From Nonomuraea soli (GTDB lineage Bacteria > Actinomycetota > Actinomycetes > Streptosporangiales > Streptosporangiaceae), in contig NZ_JACDUR010000013.1 of NCBI RefSeq assembly GCF_013761175.1, forward strand, positions 26,514 through 90,513: a stretch of 64,000 nt of DNA, in the 5' to 3' direction. The translations under genes and the position numbers were made by a program. Below the pieces are notes generated by a model that saw only the letters and a list, made by a program, of their open reading frames with translations, was not told the DNA's origin and ran no database searches. Position 1 is the first letter of the stretch. Each line of letters opens with the position of its first letter. Below are positions 18,029-25,732 of the stretch, one piece after another.

Positions 18029-21000
18029 TCAGTTGGCCGCTGGTGCGCCGTGACAGCGTTTGTATTTCTTGCCCGATCCACACCCACAGGCCGCATTTCG
18101 CTTCACATCCCCATAACCCGCACGCTGCCGAGCAGCAACAGCTCCAGCATCCGGCTGGCGCAGACTCATCAGGTTGGCGCGGACGAGCTTCGTCAGCGGA
18201 TGATTTGAGTCCAGGACTCTTTCAGCATTGGCCAGCGTCTGCTCCAGCAGCGGGATGGCCTGGCCCAAGTCCCCCGCCGCCTGGTAGGCGCCGGCGAGGT
18301 TGTTGCGGGAGGACAGGGTGTGGGGGTGGTCTGCGCTCAGCACCCGTTCACGGTCGGCCAGCGTCTGCTCCAGCAGCGGGATGGCCCGGCCCAGATCCCC
18401 CGCCGCCTGGTAAGCGCCGGCGAGGTTGTTGCGGGAGGACAGGGTGTGGGGGTGGTCTGCGCTCAGCACCCGCTCATGGTCGGCCAGCGTCTGCTCCAGC
18501 AGCGGGATGGCCCGGCCCAAAACCCCCGCCGCGTAGTAGGCGCCGGCGAGGTTGTTGCGGGAGGCCAGGGTGTGGGGGTGGTCTGCGCTCAGCACCCGTT
18601 CACGGTCGGCCAGCGTCTGCTCCAGCAGCGGGATGGCCCGGCCCAAATCCCCCGCCGCCTGGTAGGCACCGGCGAGGCTATTGCGGGAGGCCAGGGTGTC
18701 GGGGTGATCAGGTCCCAGCACCCGCTCGAACTCGGCCAGCGTCTGCTCCAGCAGCGGGATGGCCCGGCCCAAAACCCCCGCCGCCTGGTAGGCACCGGCG
18801 AGGCTATTGCGGGAGGCCAGGGTGTCGGGGTGGTCTACGCTCAGCACCCGTTCACGGTCGGCCAGCTGCTGCTCCAGCAGCGGGATGGCCCGGCCCAAAT
18901 CCCCCGCCGCCTGGTAGGCACCGGCGAGGTTGTTGCGAGAGGTCAGGGTGTCGGGGTGATCAGGTCCCAGCACCCGCTCGAACTCGGCCAGCGTCTGCTC
19001 CAGCAGCGGGATGGCCCGGCCCAGATCCCCCGCCGCCTGGTAGCCGTAGGCGAGGCTATTGCGGGAGAGCAGGGTGTCGGGGTGGTCTACGCTCAGCACC
19101 CGCTCACGGTCGGCCAGCTGCTGCTCCAGCAGCGGGATGGCCCGGCCCAAATCCCCCGCCGCCTGGTAGGCACCGGCGAGGTTGTTGCGAGAGGTCAGGG
19201 TGTCGGGGTGATCAGGTCCCAGCACCCGCTCACGGTCGGCCAGCGTCTGCTCCAGCAGCGGGATGGCCCGGCCCAGATCCCCCGCCGCGTAGTAGACGCC
19301 GGCGAGGTTGTTGCGAGAGGTCAGGGTGTCGGGGTGATCAGGTCCCAGCACCCGCTCACGGTCGGCCAGCGTCTGCTCCAGCAGCGGGATGGCCCGGCCC
19401 AGATCCCCCGCCGCGTAGTAGGCGCCGGCGAGGTTGTTCCGGGAAGACAGGGTGTCGGGGTGCTCGGGTCCCAGCACCCGCTCGAACGCGGCCAGAGTCT
19501 GCTCCAGCAGCGGGATGGCCCGGCCCAGATCCCCTGCCGTCTCGTAGGCGTAGGCGAGGTTGTTGCGGGAGGTCAGGGTGTGGGGATGGTCCGGTCCCAG
19601 CACCCGTTCACGGTCGGCCAGCGTCTGCTCCAGCAGCGGGATGGCCCGGCCCAGGTCGGCCAGGTCAGACAGGTATCTACTGCACCAAGCGCGTAACTCG
19701 ATCAGCTCGGCGGTGGGTACGCCGTGGCTGATGGCCAACGCGTGGACGGCGGTGGTCTGCTCGGTGAGCATGTCGACAGTGGTGCGGGCGGCCCAGATGG
19801 CGGCGCCAGCGGGGATGTGGGTGTTGAAGCGGTGCAGCAGGCTGACGGCGTCGGCGAGAATGCCGGACACGCCTGGCGCGGCGGTGTCGGTGCCGGGGGT
19901 GTGGAGGGCGCGTTCGCGTAGGACGCGGCTGGTCAGGCGGTGCATCAGCACGGTGGTGCCGTCCTCGCTGAAGCTGATCAGGCTGGTGTCGGCCAGCTCG
20001 GCCAGTAGCTGATCCAGCTCGGCGGTGTCGGCCGGGTCGGGGTTAGGGGTGCCGTACAGGATCGCGCGAGGCACGCCGGCTTCCGACAGCACCGACAGCA
20101 GCTCCAGTAGTTCCTTCGCGCCGGCGATGGTGTCTTCGGCCTGGTCGATGGACAGCAGGATCGCTTGGGCGGTCCCGTGCGGGTAGCTGTCCCCTGATCG
20201 TGGCAGGTGCTCGCCGAGCGGGTAGTCGCGCAGCAGTTGCAGGTAGGCGGGAAAGCTCAGGCGGCGGCGGGCGATCAACGCGCCTGCTTGGCCGATCGCC
20301 AGCGGCAGATGCCCCAGCTCGTCGGCCACATCTTCGGCGCCGGGGGTGGTGCGCCGGGTGCGCTGGTGCAGGCAGGCCAGCGACTGGGCGGGGTCGAAGA
20401 CGCCCACGTCGACCGCGTCGAAGACGGCGTCGAAGGCGCGGTTGCGGGTGGTGATGAGGATCTGCACCGTGCCGGTGGCCGGGCACCACGGCGTCACCTC
20501 CTCGACGTCGGTGGCGTTGTCGAAGACCAGCAGGCCCGGCTGGTCGGTGGCGGCCAGCCAGTCGCGGGCCTTGACCGCTGCTGCGGGTGTGTCGTCGTCG
20601 GCCGACAGCAGGTTCAGGCGACGGGCCAGGGCGGCCAGGCCGGTGAGGATCTGATCGCCGCTCTGGGCGGTGATCCAGACGATCAGCGGCCAGCCGGCGT
20701 GCTGGCGATCCCAGGCATAAGAGGCGGCCAGCAGGCTCTTGCCCACGCCGGGGGTGCCGGTGACCGCATCGATGACCGCCGCCCCGTCGACGACCGTGGC
20801 TCCTTCGATGACCGCGGCCCCTTCCTGCCGCATCCGCGCCCGCAGTACCTTGATCAAGTCAGGGCGCGGCTGGAAGGCGACTGGGCGGCGGGGAATGTCG
20901 CCCTCCACGATCTGGCTCCCCAAGATCCGGCTCTGCGGGGCACCGGCCGACGCACCGGCAGCAGGGGGAGAGACTTCAAGGGCGCGCTGGAGAGCCGCCT

Positions 21001-21256
21001 TGTCGGCCCGGGCTCGGACGTGGGCATCGCGCCAAGCTTGCAATCGGTGGTCGGTGGTGATGCCGCAGGCCTTCAGGACCGGCAGCAGCGTGTGCCAGCG
21101 TGGAAAGGTCTTCCCGCTGACCATGCCATGCACGCTGGCTACCGCCACGCCGGCCTCATCGGCCAATTGCTGGTAGGGACGGTCGTCGGCCTGGAACAAC
21201 CGCTGGAGCGCGGCGCGAAGACCCGCCCGGGTGACGATCTTGGACGGGTCAACCAT
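18029..21256 (-). CDS. XRE-like HTH / NB-ARC STAND ATPase / 12 TPR repeats / SEC-C motif protein
   Basis: 1075 residues from ATG 21256 (MVDPSKIV). Residues ~1-75 resemble an XRE-type HTH (YQQLADEAGVAVASVHGMVSG). The NB-ARC domain follows: VTGTPGVGKSLLAASYAW (P-loop), LLVFDNATDVEEV (Walker B), QILITTRNRAFD (sensor) and LGHLPLAIGQAGALI (the GLPLA-like motif). The C-terminal half is twelve 42-residue TPR units with the core DLGRAIPLLEQTLA-ERVLG-DHP-TL-SRNNLA, almost identical in DNA. The last residues (ACGCGSGKKYKRCHG) are a SEC-C zinc motif. STAND proteins of this kind act as ligand-triggered switches in regulation or antiphage defence. It is cargo of the large transposon. A small membrane protein is encoded divergently 190 bp away, as at two other STAND genes here. 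Confidence 0.85.
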   Translation of the reverse strand: MVDPSKIVTRAGLRAALQRLFQADDRPYQQLADEAGVAVASVHGMVSGKTFPRWHTLLPVLKACGITTDHRLQAWRDAHVRARADKAALQRALEVSPPAAGASAGAPQSRILGSQIVEGDIPRRPVAFQPRPDLIKVLRARMRQEGAAVIEGATVVDGAAVIDAVTGTPGVGKSLLAASYAWDRQHAGWPLIVWITAQSGDQILTGLAALARRLNLLSADDDTPAAAVKARDWLAATDQPGLLVFDNATDVEEVTPWCPATGTVQILITTRNRAFDAVFDAVDVGVFDPAQSLACLHQRTRRTTPGAEDVADELGHLPLAIGQAGALIARRRLSFPAYLQLLRDYPLGEHLPRSGDSYPHGTAQAILLSIDQAEDTIAGAKELLELLSVLSEAGVPRAILYGTPNPDPADTAELDQLLAELADTSLISFSEDGTTVLMHRLTSRVLRERALHTPGTDTAAPGVSGILADAVSLLHRFNTHIPAGAAIWAARTTVDMLTEQTTAVHALAISHGVPTAELIELRAWCSRYLSDLADLGRAIPLLEQTLADRERVLGPDHPHTLTSRNNLAYAYETAGDLGRAIPLLEQTLAAFERVLGPEHPDTLSSRNNLAGAYYAAGDLGRAIPLLEQTLADRERVLGPDHPDTLTSRNNLAGVYYAAGDLGRAIPLLEQTLADRERVLGPDHPDTLTSRNNLAGAYQAAGDLGRAIPLLEQQLADRERVLSVDHPDTLLSRNSLAYGYQAAGDLGRAIPLLEQTLAEFERVLGPDHPDTLTSRNNLAGAYQAAGDLGRAIPLLEQQLADRERVLSVDHPDTLASRNSLAGAYQAAGVLGRAIPLLEQTLAEFERVLGPDHPDTLASRNSLAGAYQAAGDLGRAIPLLEQTLADRERVLSADHPHTLASRNNLAGAYYAAGVLGRAIPLLEQTLADHERVLSADHPHTLSSRNNLAGAYQAAGDLGRAIPLLEQTLADRERVLSADHPHTLSSRNNLAGAYQAAGDLGQAIPLLEQTLANAERVLDSNHPLTKLVRANLMSLRQPDAGAVAARQRAGYGDVKRNAACGCGSGKKYKRCHGAPAAN

Positions 21257-21445
21257 CAGTCCTCCCACCACACGCCAGGCCTGCTCAGGGTGCGGCCTGG
21301 CACGCCCCCACGGGCCTGAGGCATCGCACCGTGACCGTTCGGTTTCATTCGGAGCCTAAAGCGCGGCATAACCGGCCACCAGCCGATACGCACAACTTGA
21401 TCCCACCGAATGCGCGAGCGGTACGGCCGGGGCGATCGTCGTGAC

Positions 21446-21685
21446 ATGACCACCACCACGATCCTGGCCGCCATCGGCGCGCTCATCCTGATCCTGCACA
21501 CCGCCACCCGCATCCCGACCGCGCTGGCCGACCTGCTGCGCGCCTGCCTGCCGCTGCTGCACGCCGTCCACGACGTGCGCACCGCGCTCCGGGCCCGCCC
21601 GCCCCACACCGGGCCCGGCTCCGGCACAACCCCTGCGGTCTCGGATCGCGACTTGACCCCCCGCCGCGACGACTATGACGGCTGA
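21446..21685 (+). CDS. Small membrane protein divergent from the NB-ARC gene
   Basis: 79 residues from ATG 21446. ILAAIGALILILHTAT near the N-terminus is one clear membrane segment; LLRACLPLLHAVHDV may be a second or an amphipathic helix. The C-terminal tail is Pro-rich and then charged. No catalytic motif. It shares a 190-bp intergenic region with the NB-ARC gene inside the transposon, so the two were probably captured together. A membrane partner or effector for the STAND protein is inferred from the repeated arrangement at 26922-27224 and 61394-61621. Confidence 0.55.
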   Translation: MTTTTILAAIGALILILHTATRIPTALADLLRACLPLLHAVHDVRTALRARPPHTGPGSGTTPAVSDRDLTPRRDDYDG

Positions 21686-22136
21686 TCATGAGCGGCAGAG
21701 TCCGGGAGTGGGTGGGCCGGCGCCCGCTTCATGCTCTGCTGGAGACCTCAACCCCTTCTTCTACTTGGGCCCCGGGTCGTGGAACGGCCCGTCCGGCTCC
21801 TGATGCTCCTGCCCGCCGAAAACGCCGCCCTCGTCGACGACGGCCAGGCCGACTCTCTCCGCCCACGTCCTTCGTCACGCCTTCGCCACCAACCGACGGC
21901 GACCTCGAGGTCGCCGTCGCCAAGCTCCCTGACCGGCGTGGCCAACGGCGCCCTGCAGTACATCTTCTCGCCCACCGGCCATGTCATCGACGACGACGGC
22001 GTCCACGTGCCCACGATCAGGATCGCGGCCTGCTGCAAGATTGTCATCGCGAAGAACATGATCAGCTCATCAGGCGAGTCTCCCGCAATGCGCTGAGGGC
22101 ACTCGCCCGACGCCGCCCGCGTTGTCTCTGGCTGGC
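21686..22136. other. Inner right flank of the large transposon, no supported gene
   Basis: Several frames are open on both strands but none has a ribosome site and a recognisable protein. It may hold the remnant of another cargo gene. Confidence 0.4.
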
Positions 22137-22187
22137 CACTGACATTTCGATCCACGTGAGTCACTGACATTTTCTCCGCGCTCAACA
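22137..22187 (+). repeat. Right end of the large transposon
   Basis: Two CACTGACATT sites (22137-22146 and 22162-22171) precede the tip CTCCGCGCTCAACA. It is the inverse of the left end at 10752 and nearly identical to the ends at 3196 and 26782. The adjoining base starts a broken regulator gene. Confidence 0.75.
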
Positions 22188-22189
22188 CC

Positions 22190-22390
22190 AAACGCTTCCA
22201 CCACCCTGCCGTCGGCGACCTCGACCTCGACTACGAGGTCTTCGAACTGCCCGGCGAAACACCCCTCACCCTGCTCACCTACTCCGCCGAACCGGGCACC
22301 TCTTCTGGCGGCGGCGGCCTGCACCTGCTCGCTGCCTGGGCGTCGAGCAGCGCCGACGCACCGGCCCAAGCTCGGCACATCCCCGAATGA
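22190..22390 (+). pseudogene. C-terminal fragment of an MmyB-family HTH regulator, cut by the transposon
   Basis: 66 codons open directly from the transposon tip read KRFHHPAVGDLDLDYEVFEL, then LTLLTYSAEPG and LHLLAAWASS before TGA 22388-22390. This is the end of the MmyB-like ligand-binding domain of actinobacterial XRE regulators (HPxVGDLxLxYE...YxAEPGS...LRLLASW). The HTH and most of the domain are missing and are not found at the other side of the element, so the locus was rearranged after insertion. Confidence 0.75.
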
Positions 22391-22442
22391 ACGTCTCACG
22401 CCAGGGGCCTCGTCCAGACGCGATCGGCAGGATGACGGTGAG

Positions 22443-22489
22443 CTGCTGACAGAACTTGTCGCCGGCTGTCAGTTTCTTGTCACTCAACA
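22443..22489 (+). repeat. Transposon right-end-like array, type A
   Basis: CTGCTGACA, AACTTGTCGCCGG, CTGTCAG and CTTGTCA lead to the tip CACTCAACA. Same type as 10643-10693 and 25606-25651. The paired left end is not evident nearby. Confidence 0.55.
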
Positions 22490-22626
22490 AGCTGAACGGC
22501 CAGTGGCGTTAGCAAGCTGCTGAAGGCTGGCTCAGCGCCACTGGCTGCTCCTGATGCAGGTAGCCGCCGAAGGAGTGGGGATCTTGTAACGGTTCGGCAC
22601 TGTGGGTTATTGCCTGCTGGTTGGTC

Positions 22627-23643
22627 CTACTCTGCGGCCATGCCGGTGGAGTTCCTAACATCGGAGCGATAGTCGGAGATCTCCTCGGGGGCGATGCGGC
22701 CTTCCTCAATGCAGCGGGCGAGCAACTCGGTGTTTGAGCGGCAGGGGCGCCCGGCGGCAGCGAACTTCGCGCGTGCCCGGTCGACGTACTGCTTGACGGT
22801 GCTCCCGCTGATCGGTGTCCCGTCGGGTTTGGGCATGCGGCGGGCGATCGAGGCGTAGTCCATACCTTGGAAGAGGTGCAGGAGCGCCGCTTCTTCGCGT
22901 TGCGACAGTTTCGCCGTGCCGAGCAGGCCTCCGGCCATGGACGGTGTCACGTACGGGCGATCGTGCGCGACGGCGTCGATGGTGTCGAGGAAGTGGGCCT
23001 GTTCGGTCCGTTTGTCGAGAAAGGCAGAGGCTCCGGCCCGCATCGCGGCTTGAACGATCAGCGGTTTGATGAACACGGAGAAGATCACGACGCGCAGGCC
23101 GGCGTCGGTCAGCGCGGACACCCGCTCAATGACGTTCACCCGGCTGATGGCTGGGTGGTCGACGCCGAGGTCGAGCACGACGACGTCTGCGGCGGGGTCG
23201 GGGGCCGACAACACGCCAGCCACCGAGTCGGTGACCATGGTGACCTCGGCGCGGTGCTGGGGATCGTTCTCGATCCAGGCGCGCACACCCTCACTGATCA
23301 CATCATGATCTCCTACGATGGCGACGGTGATGGGGCGGTCTATCGTGCCTGGGCCCATGTCATGCTGTCGCTCCAGCAGGCCGAGGTTGAACATCGCGCG
23401 CGGCGCGATGTCGGCATGTCCGGTGGCGATCGTCTGGTGGTGGTCTTCGTCCCGTTGCTCTCGGTCGACAACGATACGAGTCGTTGCGTCCTGTATCGCG
23501 GCTTCTTCGTCGTACTCGTCGTAGATCGGGACGGTGGCGTGCGCGCGTTCCATGAAGTCGGCGTAGCGGCGGTCAAGCTCGTCGTCCTGGATCTGTGGCC
23601 CGGTGGCCGGACCGTCGGTGACGGGGTGTCTGTTTTCGGTCAT
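22627..23643 (-). CDS. Response regulator with LuxR-type HTH
   Basis: 338 residues; its ATG (23643) overlaps the stop of the RES-sigma gene by 4 bp. After an acidic ~100-residue N-terminal extension the receiver domain starts at ITVAIVGDHDVISEGVRAW, with the phospho-acceptor Asp in DVVVLDLGVDHP, the switch Ser/Thr in VVIFSVF and Lys in ASAFLDKRT. The C-terminal HTH (LSQREEAALLHLFQGMDYAS, then GSTVKQYVDRARAKFAAAG) is a NarL/LuxR-type DNA-binding domain with an insertion. No sensor kinase is adjacent. Coupling to a sigma-factor fusion suggests both work in one regulatory circuit; the target genes are unknown. Confidence 0.8.
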   Translation of the reverse strand: MTENRHPVTDGPATGPQIQDDELDRRYADFMERAHATVPIYDEYDEEAAIQDATTRIVVDREQRDEDHHQTIATGHADIAPRAMFNLGLLERQHDMGPGTIDRPITVAIVGDHDVISEGVRAWIENDPQHRAEVTMVTDSVAGVLSAPDPAADVVVLDLGVDHPAISRVNVIERVSALTDAGLRVVIFSVFIKPLIVQAAMRAGASAFLDKRTEQAHFLDTIDAVAHDRPYVTPSMAGGLLGTAKLSQREEAALLHLFQGMDYASIARRMPKPDGTPISGSTVKQYVDRARAKFAAAGRPCRSNTELLARCIEEGRIAPEEISDYRSDVRNSTGMAAE

Positions 23644-24941
23644 CGCAGATTCCCTCCTTCCCCAAATGCGCCACCGAGATGCTCTCGCAGCTCTTTGCGG
23701 GCATGGTGCAATCGTGATTTGACGGTGCCAAGCGGGATCTGCAGGAAGTCGGCTATCTCGCGTTCCTTGTACCCCAGGTAGTCGTGGAGCATGAGGATCG
23801 CGGCCTTGATCTGCGGAAGGTGTCGGAGCGCTTCTTCCAACTGCAGTCGCTTCAGGGCTTGATCAGGGTCGTCTGTAGGCCCGATGCCGGGTCTTTCCGG
23901 TGTGGGGAACCGTGAGGGATCTGTCGGTCGCTCCTTGGACAAGCGCAGGACGGCGCCGATGGCGATCCGCTTGGCCACGGTGATCACGTATCCAACGGCG
24001 TTGGTCAGCTGTCCGACGTGCTCCCATCTCCGGAACGCGATGAGCATGGCTTCCTGCGTCGCATCGGCCGCGACCCCTCGATCCAGCACCACCGCGTGAA
24101 CGACATTCTCGATATCCTGGAGACGGTCCTTGAAGAAGGCCTCAAAGTCGCGGAGCGATTCTTCGCCCTCGTCTGGGACACCTGGCGCTGTGGTGGAAGG
24201 TGCCTCGACGTCTCGGACGTCCTTCCCAGAGATGATGGGAGGCGAAGCAGCGTCGTCTTTGACAGCGGGAGGGTGTTTTCGGCGCGGCGGAGGCTCGATG
24301 CGTGCTCTCCAGGGGCCAAGCAGCTCATTGAGCCAGGCGGCTCCATCAGCCGAGTCCAGGTCGATCGGTCCGTCATGCTTCTCGAAGACCCCGCCGGGAA
24401 CCCTGTCGCCGTACAGGAGGACGACGCGGTCACGCAGATCCGCACTCAGATTCCGGAGCGGATGCCAAAGTAACCCCTGTGCGGGAGGCGCGGCAGCGCG
24501 TAGCCACTGCCCCCAGGCGCGGGTGGCCGCATAGTCAGCGGGATCGGCGCGGATCAGCCATTCATCTTGGGCCACGGCCGCTAGGTCCGCGGTCGTACAG
24601 AGTGACAGCAGGTGCATCGCAACGAGAGTCTTCACCCCCGTCAGTTGCCGTCCCTTCACCTTGGCGCGGGGGACCTGGCGATACCCCTTGGCATCGAACG
24701 GGTGCGAGCGCAGCAGTGTCTCGGTGATCGCTCCCTCGGGCGAAAAGCTTGCGTAGAGGAAGGGAAAGGGGTCCGAAGCCGTGGGGTCGAATCGTCCTCC
24801 GCCGAAGTTGCTGTCCGTCGGGGTCGGGTTGAACTCGGTTACCTCTCGGGAGCTCAAGTGCACCCGCCACAAGCAGGTGCCCGCCGGCAGGGTCACGATG
24901 ATCGGCTTTGGACGCCGCGGAGGCGGCGGTTGCATGGGCAC
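23640..24941 (-). CDS. RES-domain / ECF sigma factor fusion protein
   Basis: 433 residues. The N-terminal ~200 residues match RES (NAD+-degrading toxin fold): LWRVHLS (Arg26), NFGGGRFDP (Arg50), FPFLYASFSPEGAITETLL (Tyr63, Ser65, Glu74), and LLWHPLRNLSADLRD before VVLLYGDRV; in typical RES proteins the last position reads WxSR, so the distal Ser may be lost. After a ~70-residue linker, residues ~260-430 are an ECF sigma factor: region 2 (AADATQEAMLIAFRRWEHV, then GYVITVAKRIAIGAVL) and region 4 (LRHLPQIKAAILMLHDYLG, then EIADFLQIPLGTVKSRLHHA). RES enzymes phosphorolyse NAD+ and normally pair with a Xre antitoxin; none is present. The RES part may sense NAD+ or a nucleotide to control the sigma factor. 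Confidence 0.8.
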   Translation of the reverse strand: MPMQPPPPRRPKPIIVTLPAGTCLWRVHLSSREVTEFNPTPTDSNFGGGRFDPTASDPFPFLYASFSPEGAITETLLRSHPFDAKGYRQVPRAKVKGRQLTGVKTLVAMHLLSLCTTADLAAVAQDEWLIRADPADYAATRAWGQWLRAAAPPAQGLLWHPLRNLSADLRDRVVLLYGDRVPGGVFEKHDGPIDLDSADGAAWLNELLGPWRARIEPPPRRKHPPAVKDDAASPPIISGKDVRDVEAPSTTAPGVPDEGEESLRDFEAFFKDRLQDIENVVHAVVLDRGVAADATQEAMLIAFRRWEHVGQLTNAVGYVITVAKRIAIGAVLRLSKERPTDPSRFPTPERPGIGPTDDPDQALKRLQLEEALRHLPQIKAAILMLHDYLGYKEREIADFLQIPLGTVKSRLHHARKELREHLGGAFGEGGNLR

Positions 24942-24944
24942 GGG

Positions 24945-25361
24945 TCACGGCTCCGCGTCGGGCTTTGGCCTAAGGACGATCGGCCGACTACCCGGCTCCA
25001 GGGCGGATAGCCGCGTGGGAGGCCCATTCGGGAGCTGATCCGCCTCGGCATCCTCGAGCACAATGGCTTGGGACACCGTGTCCTCGTGCAGCGCGATCCT
25101 ACGCAGGAGGTCATCCTCCTGGCCGGCGTGAGCGAGGGCTCTGACGTACAGAACGCTGCCGTCGGAGCGACGGTCGTAGATCTCGATGCCATCCATCATG
25201 ATCTCCGGCAGACCTTGCAGCGTGGTCCGCCGTTCGCGTTCGAACTGGCAAGCTGCCTTGCGGTCGACATAGGTTCGGATGATCTCCCACATCCCTCGAA
25301 ACGGCGCGCCGATCGCTGACCGGGTCGCGGTCACAGCGGTGCGGACAAGGTCGAACATCAT
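24945..25361 (-). CDS. Hypothetical protein, first gene of the RES-sigma operon
   Basis: 138 residues from ATG 25361 with GAGAGG upstream; the stop is 3 bases before the RES-sigma start, so they are co-transcribed. The N-terminal helix (MFDLVRTAVTATRSAIGAPF) is amphipathic, followed by an Arg-rich stretch and an alternating beta-like part (MMDGIEIYDRRSDGSVLYVR, then DDLLRRIALHEDTVSQAIVL). It looks like a small alpha/beta protein without a known family. Being first before a RES domain it could be an antitoxin or anti-sigma factor; this is inference from position only. Confidence 0.6.
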   Translation of the reverse strand: MMFDLVRTAVTATRSAIGAPFRGMWEIIRTYVDRKAACQFERERRTTLQGLPEIMMDGIEIYDRRSDGSVLYVRALAHAGQEDDLLRRIALHEDTVSQAIVLEDAEADQLPNGPPTRLSALEPGSRPIVLRPKPDAEP

Positions 25362-25605
25362 GAGTCTGGCCCTCTCGGAGGTAACTGGCACCCCACTAAG
25401 GGCTCTGGCGGCCAGAAGGTTCACTCCCCTCGGATGTCGCGGCGGCGGTCTTCGGTCAAGGCGAACGCCAGGTCGAGGATTAGAGCTGCTGGATGTCCAA
25501 CCCCGGGGGGCGGGCATGGCGGAGTTGAGTACTGCATTCCGCAGAACCTCGATCTTCTCGGCTTACGAGGTGCGGAAGGCGGTCTGGGTGGCCACGCTGA
25601 GTTAC

Positions 25606-25651
25606 TGACATAACTTGTCGCCGGCCACTGTCATCATCTTGGCGCTCAACA
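25606..25651 (+). repeat. Transposon right-end array, type A, abutting another left end
   Basis: CTGACA, AACTTGTCGCCGG, CACTGTCA and the tip TTGGCGCTCAACA. The next bases (TTGAGCGCGGCGAC, with TGTCAGCGG further in) are the start of a left end, so two elements meet tip to tip with no spacer. Confidence 0.65.
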
Positions 25652-25732
25652 TTGAGCGCGGCGACACGAGTGTCAGCGGTAGCAGGGAAATCCGGCAGCG
25701 ACCGGGCCTATGTCGCTCCTAGGCTTTCGCCC

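Larger units (their letters stand above)
10752..22187. mobile_element. TniA/TniB-type transposon carrying HEPN-like and NB-ARC cargo, decayed
   Basis: The left end TGTTGAGCGCGG at 10752 and right end CCGCGCTCAACA at 22187 are inverted and bracket 11.4 kb. Inside, on the minus strand, are tniA (transposase), tniB (AAA+ helper) and two further genes; a res site and serine resolvase read the other way, as in Tn5053/Tn402. Cargo is a HEPN-like zinc-ribbon gene between tniA and res, an NB-ARC/TPR gene and a small membrane protein. The 5-bp flanks differ (GCCGT and CCAAA), so no target duplication remains. tniA, tniB and the resolvase are frameshifted, so the element looks unable to move by itself. 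Confidence 0.75.

Noticed and set aside
17980..19731. Plus-strand open frames of 458-583 codons opposite the NB-ARC/TPR gene
   Set aside because: They are antisense to the TPR array, Pro/Arg/Gly-rich and repetitive only because the TPR units are repeated.
10752..22187. CRISPR-associated transposon (CAST)
   Set aside because: The ends resemble those of Tn7-like CASTs, but no cas gene, crRNA repeat or TniQ is visible.
21688..22191. Overlapping open frames on both strands near the right end of the transposon
   Set aside because: No ribosome sites, low-complexity composition, and they run into the transposon end repeats.
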